DNA from: Robiginitomaculum antarcticum DSM 21748
GTDB lineage: Bacteria > Pseudomonadota > Alphaproteobacteria > Caulobacterales > Maricaulaceae
DNA: 64,000 bases
Assembly: GCF_000365025.1 (NCBI RefSeq)
Contig: NZ_KB823011.1
Coordinates: 1,314,621 to 1,378,620, forward strand
Direction of reading: 5' to 3'
Shown here: positions 26,190-34,400 of the stretch, one piece after another
Position numbering within the stretch: the first letter of the stretch is position 1
How the letters are laid out: each line of letters begins with the position of its first letter
Translations under genes and position numbers: made by a program
The notes under the pieces: model-generated
Seen by the model: only the letters and a program-made list of their open reading frames with translations
The model's database searches: none
Told to the model about the DNA's origin: nothing

Positions 26190-27022
26190 CCAAACACATT
26201 GCCTTTCAGGGCGAAGCCGGCGCCTATTCGCATCTGGCCTGCTCACATTATCATCCGAATATGACCCCGCTGCCATGCCCGTCTTTTCAGGCCGTTTTTA
26301 CGGCTGTGCAATCGGGCAAAGCGGACGCGGCCATGATCCCGGTAGAAAATACATTAGCCGGACGGGTGAGCGATATTTACCATCTTCTGCCTGAAGGTAA
26401 TCTGTTCATCACTGAGGAGCATTATCTACCGATCCGGCATCAGCTTCTGGGTATTAAAGGCGCGGTATTGTCTGATATTAAAATCGCGCGCTCCCACGCC
26501 ATGGCGCTGGGACAGGTGCGTAAAAATCTGCTGGCATTGGGCATCGCGCCGATGGAAGATATTGACACGGCGGGCGCAGCGCAAAAAGTTGCCCTACGCG
26601 GCGATAAGGCGATAGCCGCGGTGGCCAGCACAATGGCTGCACAGCTTTATAATCTGGACATATTGAAAGAAAATATTGAGGACGAGCCGCATAATACGAC
26701 GCGGTTTCTCACACTAGCGCGAAAGCCCGCTCCGGCCATAGGCGACGGCCCGTGGGTGACAAGCTTTATTTTCAAAGTCCGCAATGTCCCCAGCGCGCTA
26801 TATAAAGCGCTGGGCGGGTTTGCCACGAACAGCCTGAACATGACCAAGCTGGAGAGCTACATGATCGGCGGTTCGTTCACCGCTACGCAGTTTTACGCTG
26901 ATGTGGAAGGCCATCCCGATGATACGGCGATGGGGCATGCTCTTGAGGAACTGCGGTTTTTCTCCGAAAAAGTCATTATGCTCGGGACTTACGCCGCTGA
27001 CCCCTCCCGGGAGACAGAGTGA
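26186..27022 (+). CDS. pheA: Prephenate dehydratase
   Basis: 278 residues: catalytic domain (about 3-180, with IAFQGEAGAYSHLA at the start, DAAMIPVENTLAGRV, and the TRFLTLAR motif with the catalytic threonine of N-T-T-R-F) and a C-terminal ACT domain for phenylalanine feedback (GGFATNSLNMTKLES with the E-S-x-P-like position). Makes phenylpyruvate. No chorismate mutase domain is fused; a separate one lies at 33621-34400. Translationally coupled to kdsB and to the following YHS gene. Confidence 0.94.
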   Translation: MTKHIAFQGEAGAYSHLACSHYHPNMTPLPCPSFQAVFTAVQSGKADAAMIPVENTLAGRVSDIYHLLPEGNLFITEEHYLPIRHQLLGIKGAVLSDIKIARSHAMALGQVRKNLLALGIAPMEDIDTAGAAQKVALRGDKAIAAVASTMAAQLYNLDILKENIEDEPHNTTRFLTLARKPAPAIGDGPWVTSFIFKVRNVPSALYKALGGFATNSLNMTKLESYMIGGSFTATQFYADVEGHPDDTAMGHALEELRFFSEKVIMLGTYAADPSRETE

Positions 27023-27522
27023 ACCCCACTCTAGGATATCGCGGGCATGAGCCCTATATCAAAGCCATGAAACGCTTGATTTGTATATTGGTTGTTGGAC
27101 TCATGGGCTGTGGCGTCGGGCCAATGCCTGCCTCGGCAGATGAACCCGCAGTCTATACCAATTGGCGCACGAATGCCGCGCTGTCGGCTTACGACGCGAT
27201 GAGCTTTCACGACGGCACGCCTGTTAAAGGGGATCCCCAATATTACTATAGTTACCAGGGCGCGATGTTTTACTTCTCAAGCCAGAAGAACCGTAACCGT
27301 TTTATCAGCGAGCCGGAGCGTTTTGCGCCAGCCTATGGCGGCTATTGCGCCTGGGCTGTATCGCATGGCAAACTTGCGCCGGGCGATCCCGAATATTGGA
27401 CGGTCAAAGACGGACGCCTTTATTTAAACTTCAATCGCCGCGTGCAGCGGCGTTGGCTCAAGCGCGCCGATAGATATATCGCCAGAGCAGACGCGAAATG
27501 GCCGGAGATTCTTGAAGACTAG
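27019..27522 (+). CDS. Exported YHS-domain protein
   Basis: 167 residues from a GTG that overlaps the pheA stop and has GGGAG five bases upstream. An ATG at 27067 (151 residues) would give a cleaner signal peptide beginning MKRLICILVVGLMGCG, so the start is uncertain. The mature part carries the YHS block (AYDAMSFHDGTPVKGDPQYYYSYQGAMFYF) and the family continuation FAPAYGGYCAWAVSHGKLAPGDP. YHS domains are linked with metal handling; role here unknown. Confidence 0.82.
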   Translation: MNPTLGYRGHEPYIKAMKRLICILVVGLMGCGVGPMPASADEPAVYTNWRTNAALSAYDAMSFHDGTPVKGDPQYYYSYQGAMFYFSSQKNRNRFISEPERFAPAYGGYCAWAVSHGKLAPGDPEYWTVKDGRLYLNFNRRVQRRWLKRADRYIARADAKWPEILED

Positions 27523-27529
27523 CCGCGGA

Positions 27530-28432
27530 TTATCCGTCTTGATCCAGCCACCAGCGCAGCAATTGATGCGCGATTGCGTAGCGCGGCGGTATTAAAAATT
27601 CTTCCGATGTTTTATCGAAAACGGCCCTTACCGTTTTACGGTCAAACCACCGCGCGGTTTCAATCTCTTTAGTATTAATCGTGAGTTTTTTATTTTCGGC
27701 GCGGCAGGTCATGCCCACCATGATCTGGCTGGGAAAGGGCCAAGGCTGGCTCATCACATAGCGCGCGTCAGAAATATTCACACCGGTTTCTTCCCACACT
27801 TCGCGACGCACGGCTTCTTCCATGGTTTCGCCGGGCGATACAAAACCGGCCAGCGCGGAATAGGCGCCTTCGGGCCAAGTTGCGCCGCGGCCTAATAAAA
27901 CCTGATCCCCATGCTCGACCAGCATTATCACGACAGGGTTGACGCGCGGGAAATGTTCCTGCTGACATTCGGGGCAAATGCGTTTGACGCCGCCTTCATA
28001 CGCCATGGTTTTCTTGCCGCATTGCGCGCAAAAACTATGGGTTTTATGCCAGTCAAAAAGAGACTTGGCCCGTCCGGCAATGGCCAGATCCTTGGCGCTT
28101 AAGCGCCCCGCAATGCCGCGCAAATTTTCAAATGCTTCGCCGGGCCGCGCGGGGCTCTGTATGTCGACTTTTACATTGAACGCAAAAAGCGGCTTTTTAC
28201 TGTCCATGCCAAGAAATACCGGGCCGGGATCAAATATATTGCGTCCTTTCATGGCCGAAGGGTGGACGCGAAACAGCGCCCCGTCCGGGGCAATAGCCGG
28301 CTTGCCATCGGTCATTAGAATTGCGGTCGCGTTTTTGTTCTTTAAATATGTCTGCAGGGTCGCCACATCGCGGCGCGTTTCTGCGTGGTCGAAAGGGCCG
28401 CCGGCAAAGGCAATATTATAATCATGGGTCAT
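27530..28432 (-). CDS. nudC: NAD(+) diphosphatase
   Basis: 300 residues. A zinc ribbon (CAQCGKK and CPECQQEHFPR, about residues 135-160) precedes the Nudix box GFVSPGETMEEAVRREVWEETG near residue 194, followed by QPWPFPSQIM, the NudC-specific motif. Cleaves NAD(H) and may remove NAD caps from RNA. Convergent with the YHS gene, seven bases apart. A minus-strand terminator at 28491-28524 shields it from the small genes upstream. Confidence 0.95.
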   Translation of the reverse strand: MTHDYNIAFAGGPFDHAETRRDVATLQTYLKNKNATAILMTDGKPAIAPDGALFRVHPSAMKGRNIFDPGPVFLGMDSKKPLFAFNVKVDIQSPARPGEAFENLRGIAGRLSAKDLAIAGRAKSLFDWHKTHSFCAQCGKKTMAYEGGVKRICPECQQEHFPRVNPVVIMLVEHGDQVLLGRGATWPEGAYSALAGFVSPGETMEEAVRREVWEETGVNISDARYVMSQPWPFPSQIMVGMTCRAENKKLTINTKEIETARWFDRKTVRAVFDKTSEEFLIPPRYAIAHQLLRWWLDQDG

Positions 28433-28490
28433 GGCGCAGTCCTGCCGAATTGCCCCGCTTAAAGCAAGGCCTTAACACTGGCCTAAAACG

Positions 28491-28524
28491 TAAAAAAACC
28501 GCCCCATGGAAAGTCCAGGGGCGG
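28491..28524 (-). terminator. Intrinsic terminator on the minus strand before nudC
   Basis: Read on the minus strand: CCGCCCC, 12-base loop, GGGGCGG, then seven uridines and A. It ends a transcript arriving from the small ORFs at 28648-28939. Confidence 0.8.
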
Positions 28525-28647
28525 GATGTAATTTATCGGTTTGGAAGTTGGTAAATATCTTGTTTAAGCCGCTATGACGTTGTCGGTCAGGTTAGATACT
28601 TTATCTTTAGTAATGTTGGCAGCGCCTAAAATGTGCTGCTTATCAAT

Positions 28648-28773
28648 TTACTCTTCTTCGTCTGAACTCGCCATTTTCGCAGCTTCTTGAGAGCTGATGG
28701 CTGGCGTATCTTTATCGTGTTCAGCGCCTTTTTTAGATTGGCGGGTTTCGGTATTAATATTTGGATTGGTCAT
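28648..28773 (-). CDS. Small hydrophilic protein 2 (41 residues)
   Basis: Begins MTNPNINTETRQSKKG and ends in an acidic tail SSDEEE. AAAGG lies seven bases upstream of the ATG. It follows the similar small ORF by one base and both start MTN-x-N. After its TAA the same frame stays open for 27 codons (28647-28564) with the sequence GAANITKDKVSNLTD in it. No family recognised; low complexity suggests disorder. Confidence 0.5.
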   Translation of the reverse strand: MTNPNINTETRQSKKGAEHDKDTPAISSQEAAKMASSDEEE

Positions 28774-28774
28774 G

Positions 28775-28939
28775 TTAGGCCTTTCTGACTTTGGGCTTCG
28801 GAGCGCTTTTTGTCGGCGTGGGCATGCTGACTTCCGGCTGAACCGTTTGGCCCGGTAAGGTTGGTGATGTTTCGACGCTATCAGTCCTCCCGGGACGTTC
28901 GGCGTGCAGATCATTTGGGTGTGTATTTGTATTGGTCAT
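28775..28939 (-). CDS. Small hydrophilic protein 1 (54 residues)
   Basis: Begins MTNTNTHPNDLHAERPG and ends with a basic tail KSAPKPKVRKA; proline- and threonine-rich. A GTG seven codons upstream (28960) is an alternative start. No clear ribosome site. It is divergent from ffs, whose promoter begins 45 bases away, and cotranscribed with the next small ORF. Family unknown. Confidence 0.45.
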   Translation of the reverse strand: MTNTNTHPNDLHAERPGRTDSVETSPTLPGQTVQPEVSMPTPTKSAPKPKVRKA

Positions 28940-28983
28940 ACTTAAATAACGGGCAATCACTGTTTTCGTTCCGATGTTGGGAC

Positions 28984-29011
28984 TTGCTTACATTGCCACG
29001 CTTTGTCATAA
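28984..29011 (+). promoter_or_regulatory. Sigma-70-type promoter of ffs
   Basis: TTGCTT, 16 bases, TCATAA. The predicted start near 29018 coincides with the 5' end of the SRP RNA stem. Confidence 0.55.
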
Positions 29012-29017
29012 GCCGCG

Positions 29018-29116
29018 CCGGAAGGTCGGCTATGGACGGAGTCCTCGCCAACCCGGTCAGGACGGGAACGTAGCAGCCGTAACGAGTTTTCTTCGGGTCA
29101 TGGTTTGGCCTTCCAC
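29018..29116 (+). ncRNA. ffs: Signal recognition particle 4.5S RNA
   Basis: The conserved domain IV core is present: GGTCAGG-A-CG-GGAA-CG-T-AGCAGCC (29055-29078), with the GGAA tetraloop and the asymmetric AGCAGCC strand that binds Ffh. The outer stem pairs GGAAGGTC (29020-29027) with GGCCTTCC (29107-29114), continued by CTATG-G-AC with GTCATGG. A run of six uridines at 29117-29122 follows, so the stem also serves as terminator. Length about 97 nucleotides, the short bacterial type. It directs membrane proteins to the Sec translocon. ORFs crossing it are artefacts. Confidence 0.93.
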
Positions 29117-29242
29117 TTTTTTATTTCCCGGCCCGCGCTGAAGCGCGAGACTCGCCTCTTGTAAAAATTCCCGCGATAGCCGTGCTGAATTGAATCAACC
29201 GCCATTTTCTTATCATCCAAAATATTTAAAATGCAGTCGTGG

Positions 29243-29257
29243 TTAATCGGCTGTTAA
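29243..29257. promoter_or_regulatory. CtrA-type full site TTAA-N7-TTAA before the PBP gene
   Basis: TTAA (29243-29246), seven bases TCGGCTG, TTAA (29254-29257), 43 bases before the PBP ATG. Exact match to the CtrA consensus of Caulobacter-like bacteria. The rest of the interval 29123-29300 shows no gene. Confidence 0.5.
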
Positions 29258-29300
29258 AGCGCATCCGCGCATAATTACTGCTCTATTTACGGAGCCGGTC

Positions 29301-31181
29301 ATGGCCAGACTATCTTTCAGAGCGTCCAAAGCGGTGCGCCTCGGCGTATTGGCCATGGCGTGGGTTTGGGTATGCGGAATTTGCGTGTCATTGGCTTCTG
29401 CTTACTGGGCGCTGCATGACATGCCGGAGCTACCCTCACTCTCCGATCACCGCCGACCGGTCAGTATTGTTTTCAAAGACCGCTATGGTCAGGATGTTGG
29501 TGTGCGCGGGGCTTTGCCCAGCGCGCCGGCTAATTTGGATATTCTGCCGTTGCATTTGCCCCAAGCGCTTCTATCCATTGAAGACCGCCGGTTTTATGGC
29601 CATTCCGGTATAGATCCTCTGGGCATTGCCCGTGCTTTATATGTCAATTACCGCAGCGGAGAGCTAAGACAAGGCGGCTCAACCCTCACACAGCAGCTTG
29701 CCAAGAACCTGTTTCTGGATAATGACCGCACGATAAAGCGCAAAGCGCAGGAAGCCTTTATTGCGTTATATTTAGAGCAGCGCTTTTCCAAGCGCGAGAT
29801 TATCGAGCTATATCTGGGGCGGGTTTATTTTGGCGGTGGGGCTTACGGTATTGACGCTGCGGCGGAGCGGTTTTTTGCGAAACCTGCAGCCGATCTAACG
29901 CTGGGGGAAAGCGCTATTTTGACCGGGCTTCTCAAAGCGCCGTCTGATTATGCGCCGTCTCAAAGCGGTGTTCCCGCCGCGCGGCGCGCGACATTGGTTA
30001 TGCAGGCGATGGTACGCGATCGCGTCATTACGCCGGCTCAGCGCGACGCCATTTACGCGCAGCGTATCTGGGTTGAATCACCCCATAATTCGGGCAGTGA
30101 AAATTATGCCATGGATTATGCCATGATCGAATTAACAAGCTTTATGGGCGTTCCTGACGAGGATATTGTTGTGCATCTGGCGCTGGATATGCGACTGCAA
30201 AATGCGGCAGAGGCTGCGGTGGCGACACATTTGGATCCGGAGCGGCGCGCGCGTCAGGCCGCTGTCATCACGCTGGACGGGACAGGCGGCGTGCGCGCGC
30301 TTGTCGGCGGGGCTGATTACGGCCAGTCTCAATTTGACCGGGCCACACTGGCCCGCCGGCAGCCGGGAAGCGCCTTTAAACCTTTCGTCTATCTGACGGC
30401 ATTGCGCGCCGGAATTTCGCTGCAGGACATGCGCGTCGACCGCCCTGTTACGCTCGGAGATTGGACGCCGCGTAATTTTAGCAAGATTCACAAAGGCGAT
30501 ATTTCGGTTGAGCGCAGCTTTGCCCTATCGATTAATACGGTCGCTGTCGCCCTGTCACAGGAAACAAGCCCGCAAGCCGTCGTGGCTACGGCCTCACAAA
30601 TGGGACTGCCGGAGTTCAAACCTTACCGGTCTATCGCTCTGGGCGCGCAGGAGGTCACGCCGTTGCAGCTGACCCGCGCCTATCTGCCTTTTGCCAGCCA
30701 GGGCTATTTCTATGACGCTTATATGATTGAAACAATCGAGACGCCCGAAGGCGCGGCCATTTACAGGCGCAGACCGCCGGAGGCAAAGCGCGTCCTTGCG
30801 GCTGGAGAACTGCGGCAAATGAACAGCCTGATGCACGGCGTTGTCACCTTCGGCACGGGGCGCGGCTCGACTATTGCGGGACGCGAAACTGCGGGGAAAA
30901 CGGGAACGACTAATAATTACCGCGATGCGTGGTTTGTAGGTTTTGCCCCTGATCTTGTAACAGGGGTCTGGGTTGGCAATGACGAAAACCAGTCCATGCG
31001 CCGCGTCACGGGCGGGTCAATCCCCGCGAAAATCTGGCAGGACGTCATGACAGAAGGTCTGCGCGATCTTCCTAACCGCAGCCTACCCCGCACGGCCACA
31101 CGGTTTACCCAGGGTGAACCGGAGCCTACGCAGCCACTGGGTCCATTGCTCACCTCGATTGAAGGGCAATTGCCAAATTGA
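29301..31181 (+). CDS. Class A penicillin-binding protein (PBP1A family)
   Basis: 626 residues. An N-terminal membrane helix (about 15-36), a GT51 transglycosylase domain (EDRRFYGHSGIDPLGIARA with the catalytic glutamate near residue 94, GGSTLTQQLAKNLFL near 127), and a transpeptidase domain with S357-x-x-K (GSAFKPF), SIN near 410 and KTGT near 533 (GKTGTTNNYRDAWFVG). It polymerises and cross-links peptidoglycan. Monocistronic, with a CtrA-type site upstream, which suggests cell-cycle control (inference). GGAG lies eight bases before the ATG. Confidence 0.93.
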   Translation: MARLSFRASKAVRLGVLAMAWVWVCGICVSLASAYWALHDMPELPSLSDHRRPVSIVFKDRYGQDVGVRGALPSAPANLDILPLHLPQALLSIEDRRFYGHSGIDPLGIARALYVNYRSGELRQGGSTLTQQLAKNLFLDNDRTIKRKAQEAFIALYLEQRFSKREIIELYLGRVYFGGGAYGIDAAAERFFAKPAADLTLGESAILTGLLKAPSDYAPSQSGVPAARRATLVMQAMVRDRVITPAQRDAIYAQRIWVESPHNSGSENYAMDYAMIELTSFMGVPDEDIVVHLALDMRLQNAAEAAVATHLDPERRARQAAVITLDGTGGVRALVGGADYGQSQFDRATLARRQPGSAFKPFVYLTALRAGISLQDMRVDRPVTLGDWTPRNFSKIHKGDISVERSFALSINTVAVALSQETSPQAVVATASQMGLPEFKPYRSIALGAQEVTPLQLTRAYLPFASQGYFYDAYMIETIETPEGAAIYRRRPPEAKRVLAAGELRQMNSLMHGVVTFGTGRGSTIAGRETAGKTGTTNNYRDAWFVGFAPDLVTGVWVGNDENQSMRRVTGGSIPAKIWQDVMTEGLRDLPNRSLPRTATRFTQGEPEPTQPLGPLLTSIEGQLPN

Positions 31182-31190
31182 GATAAATAG

Positions 31191-31952
31191 TTAGTAATCC
31201 GCGCCGACGGCGTGAAGCTTTGCACCGTGATCGCGCAGCCATTTGCGCCCCGGCTTGGCCGTATCGACCAAATCGTCGACAATATTCCAAAAAGCGCGGC
31301 TATGGTTCATTTCAATGCGGTGGGCGACTTCGTGGGCGCATACATAATCCAGCACCCAGTCCGGAGCGCAGATCAGCCGCCAGCTATAGCTGATATCGCC
31401 ACTTGCCGCGCAGCTGCCCCAGCGTGAGCGTGTATCGCGAACCGTAACATTGGCGGGCCTCAGATCCAGCGCGTGTGTATGAATAAGCGTGCGCGCCTCT
31501 AGCTGCTCGCGGGCCTGCCGAATTAAAAACCTACGCATGCGTCCTGACAAAGCTCCCGGGGGCGCCGGGACGAGCAGGCGCGGCGGGACATGTACGCCGC
31601 TGTCCAGAGTCTGCGCGGGCAGATATTTCGGACGGTCACGACTTACGGGGCTAAGAACCTGTGTGGCCGCGCCGCGAAACATAATCTGTCCGCCATTTAT
31701 AAAAGGCTGAGCTTCGGGGAGTTTTTCCAAATGCACGGAAATCCAGTCGGCCTTGTCACGGGCAAAGGCGCGCGCGGCGGACAGATTGCGCATATTCGGC
31801 GCAGTAACGATCATTTCGCGCTTGGCGGCGTCCATTTTAATGGAAATATTCTTCGCGCGATTATTTACAGTATAGACCAGACGCGGCTCGGCGTTATCGC
31901 GCTCACGAAAAGCGGGCGCTTTGGTTTTAGGCTGTTTGCGGCGAAGAAGCAT
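31191..31952 (-). CDS. YgjP/SprT-like zinc metallopeptidase
   Basis: 253 residues. The zinc motif VCAHEVAHRIEMNHSRAFW near residue 205 gives H-E-x-x-H plus a downstream histidine ligand. Upstream RDTRSRWGSCAASGDISYSWRL is the DUF45/YgjP signature. The substrate is unknown. Convergent with the PBP gene, 9 bases apart. Confidence 0.88.
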   Translation of the reverse strand: MLLRRKQPKTKAPAFRERDNAEPRLVYTVNNRAKNISIKMDAAKREMIVTAPNMRNLSAARAFARDKADWISVHLEKLPEAQPFINGGQIMFRGAATQVLSPVSRDRPKYLPAQTLDSGVHVPPRLLVPAPPGALSGRMRRFLIRQAREQLEARTLIHTHALDLRPANVTVRDTRSRWGSCAASGDISYSWRLICAPDWVLDYVCAHEVAHRIEMNHSRAFWNIVDDLVDTAKPGRKWLRDHGAKLHAVGADY

Positions 31953-32011
31953 TAGCTCGATATGGCCACATTTGGGACGCGCTGCAAGTCAACCGATCTG
32001 CGCAATGACAG

Positions 32012-32785
32012 CTACCCACGAAAACTGTCCTTGCGGCGGCGCACTTCGCCCAAGACGTCTTCGGGACTATGGCCCTTCATATTAACGGCGCGGGCTACGG
32101 CGTCTTTATCCGCGCGCATAAAGGGGTTGGCGGCTATTTCCGCGCCGATGGTTGTCGGCACTGTGGGAAGGCCGCCGTCGCGTTTAGATTTTGCGTCTGT
32201 AATATAATCAGCCAGATCGGGATTGCCGCTCTCAATAGTTTGGGCGAAGCGCGCATTTGAGAGCGTATATTCATGGGCGCAATAAACTTTTGTTGGCTTA
32301 GGTAAGTCCCGGTAGCGCGCCATAGCGGCCCACATCTGCGCGGCCGATCCTTCGAACAGACGGCCACAACCCAGCGCAAACAAAGTGTCGCCGACAAATA
32401 TAACGTCTTCCTCTTTGAAGTAGTAATTGATATGACCCGCCGTGTGGGCGGGCGTATCCCAGATGACGGCTTTGCAATCCCCGAGCCTAACGATGCTGCC
32501 CTCGCTGACGGCTTCATCAATAAGCGGGATGCGGGTCTCTTCGGCTTTGGGACCAATGATGGTTGGGCCATATTTGCGTTTCAGCGCCGCATTACCGCCT
32601 GTATGGTCGGGATGATGATGGGTGTTGAAGATATAATCCAGGCCCCATCCTCGCGTCTGCAGCTGTTTTGAAATCTCGCCCGCGTCCGGTGTATCAATAC
32701 ACGCGGTCTGCCCCGTATTTGTGCAGCGCAGGATAAATCCGTAATTATCAGACAGACAGGGAAACAGAATTATTTTTAGACTCAT
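32012..32785 (-). CDS. gloB: Hydroxyacylglutathione hydrolase (glyoxalase II)
   Basis: 257 residues, full length. THHHPDHTGGN near residue 55 supplies the metal ligands, with DTPAHTAGHINYYF, GDTLFALGCGRLFEG and CAHEYTLSNARFA for the rest of the two-metal site, and the C-terminal GloB domain (about 170-257, ending R-R-R-K-D) that binds glutathione. Hydrolyses S-lactoylglutathione in methylglyoxal detoxification. Divergent from the methyltransferase gene, 51 bases apart. Confidence 0.95.
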   Translation of the reverse strand: MSLKIILFPCLSDNYGFILRCTNTGQTACIDTPDAGEISKQLQTRGWGLDYIFNTHHHPDHTGGNAALKRKYGPTIIGPKAEETRIPLIDEAVSEGSIVRLGDCKAVIWDTPAHTAGHINYYFKEEDVIFVGDTLFALGCGRLFEGSAAQMWAAMARYRDLPKPTKVYCAHEYTLSNARFAQTIESGNPDLADYITDAKSKRDGGLPTVPTTIGAEIAANPFMRADKDAVARAVNMKGHSPEDVLGEVRRRKDSFRG

Positions 32786-32836
32786 AATTTTCTCTTTTTG
32801 GTTTGGCCGCAGCCTTCAATGCTCTTATCATAAATT

Positions 32837-33631
32837 ATGCGCCAAACTGCAAACCAGCTTTCAGAATTTTATGCCTCTCCCATGGGGCGCGCGGCGCGCA
32901 TTATGGCGCTGCGCCGCCTGACCGCGCTATGGCCGCCTGAAGAAGAAGCCGGCCTTGCTATGTTGGGCTTGGGCTATGCAGGGCCTTATCTGATGCCATA
33001 TGCCTCTAAGGCCAAAAAAGTCATCCTGACCATGCCCGCCGCTATGGGGGTTATCCCGACATCCGGACGGCGCGGTAATGTGGCGGCACTGGTTGAAGAC
33101 GACGCCTTACCGCTCCCGCCCGCCAGCTTTGACCGCGTCTTGCTAATTCATGCGCTGGAAGAGTCGTTGGATTTCACGGCAGTGCTGCGCGAGGCCTCCC
33201 GCATACTTACGCCGGAAGGACGGCTGGTCGTCATCGCGGCCAACCGCTCGGGATTATGGGCGCGTAGTGACGCCTCGCCATTTGGCGCTGGACGGCCGTT
33301 CTCGCGCAGTCAGTTAGCCGGAGCGCTAGAGGCTGCGCAGCTTCTCCCGCTGGCCTGGTCCGGCGCGCTTTACGCCCCGCCTGTCACCCGCCTGTCCGGC
33401 CCGCGCTTTATCACAGCGATGGAACGCTTCGGCGAAACCGTGTGGCCTCGTTTTTCCGGACTAGTCCTTGTCGAGGCGGTCAAGCGGCTCTATGCGGGAA
33501 CATATCTGGCCAGCGGTGAAGAGGTGCGCGTGCCGCTTTTTCCAAAGCCCGTGCCAATTTTTGAATCCGGGCCGCATAAAGGCCGTCAAGGGCCGGATAT
33601 GGATCGAAATAAGGAACAAAATGGCGAGTAA
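32837..33631 (+). CDS. Class I SAM-dependent methyltransferase
   Basis: 264 residues. The N-terminal FYASPMGRAARIMALRRLTALWP and the SAM-binding strand AMLGLGYAGPYL near residue 41 fit the family found back-to-back with gloB in many alphaproteobacteria; DRVLLIHALEESLD and PEGRLVVIAANRSGLWAR follow as motifs II-III. Substrate unknown. Its last 11 bases overlap the chorismate mutase gene. Confidence 0.85.
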   Translation: MRQTANQLSEFYASPMGRAARIMALRRLTALWPPEEEAGLAMLGLGYAGPYLMPYASKAKKVILTMPAAMGVIPTSGRRGNVAALVEDDALPLPPASFDRVLLIHALEESLDFTAVLREASRILTPEGRLVVIAANRSGLWARSDASPFGAGRPFSRSQLAGALEAAQLLPLAWSGALYAPPVTRLSGPRFITAMERFGETVWPRFSGLVLVEAVKRLYAGTYLASGEEVRVPLFPKPVPIFESGPHKGRQGPDMDRNKEQNGE

Positions 33632-34400
33632 GCCCGACATTTCCAGACTTCGCGTCGATATTGACCGTGTCGATAAGGCGCTGTTGGGTCTCATCGCGGA
33701 GCGGCTGGGTTTGGCCGCGCAGGTGCGCGCCAGTAAATCCGGCATGCGAGTCTGGCGTCCGTCCCGCGAAGAATCCCATGTCCGTGAACTGGCTGAGGCG
33801 GCGGGAACAACGTCGCCAGAATTGGTCAGCCGCATTATGGCGGAGTTAATGAGCGCCAGCCTTGCCATTCAAGGTCCGATGGTTCTGCATATAGCGCTGG
33901 AAGGCGACGCGCAAAGCCTTGCTGCATTAGTGCGTGACCGCTTCGGCGCGTCCATTCCCTTTCGCCATTACCCGACAACCAGCGCGGCACTGGCGGCAAC
34001 GCTCGCTGATCCTGAAGGCGTCGCCATATTGCCAGCGCCCGGCGGCATGCACCGCTGGTGGAATGCCTTGCTGCCCGGCGGCGCGATGGAAGGGTTAAAT
34101 ATTCTTGCGGGATTGCCGCGTACGGGCGCGCAGGACTGGCCGCGCGCCGTGGCTGTCGCAGGGGCCGATATAGCGCCTTCAGGACCTCAGGATCGCAGCC
34201 TGATTGCGGTTAAACATGAAGACATCAGTGCTGCAAAAACCTTAGAGCCAAAGGCTACGCTGCGCGCTGAAGCCGGAGAGTATCGCCTTTATCACTGGCC
34301 CGAATATGTAGCCCAGGACACACTGGGAGAGATAAAATCAAAAGTTCCAAGCGCGTTTATCATAGGCGTACTTCCGCCCAGTCTGGGGCAAAGCCAATGA
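33621..34400 (+). CDS. Chorismate mutase-domain protein
   Basis: 259 residues from the ATG at 33621, preceded by AAGGA. Residues about 6-85 form an AroQ chorismate mutase domain (LRVDIDRVDKALLGLIAERL with the R-x-x-I-D-x-x-D-x-x-L-L-x-L pattern). The remaining 170 residues resemble a prephenate dehydratase-like or effector-binding fold but lack its catalytic motif. Supplies prephenate. Overlaps the methyltransferase upstream and the prephenate dehydrogenase downstream (ATGA). The hisC-type aminotransferase gene commonly between the two is missing. Confidence 0.82.
   Translation: MASKPDISRLRVDIDRVDKALLGLIAERLGLAAQVRASKSGMRVWRPSREESHVRELAEAAGTTSPELVSRIMAELMSASLAIQGPMVLHIALEGDAQSLAALVRDRFGASIPFRHYPTTSAALAATLADPEGVAILPAPGGMHRWWNALLPGGAMEGLNILAGLPRTGAQDWPRAVAVAGADIAPSGPQDRSLIAVKHEDISAAKTLEPKATLRAEAGEYRLYHWPEYVAQDTLGEIKSKVPSAFIIGVLPPSLGQSQ

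Noticed and set aside
28564..28647. A separate third cistron starting at ATT after the second small ORF
   Set aside because: ATT is a very rare start and no ribosome site is placed for it; it is described as an in-frame extension instead.
28861..29073. Open frame of 70 codons across the SRP RNA region
   Set aside because: It runs through the ffs promoter and the conserved SRP RNA core, and has no ribosome site.
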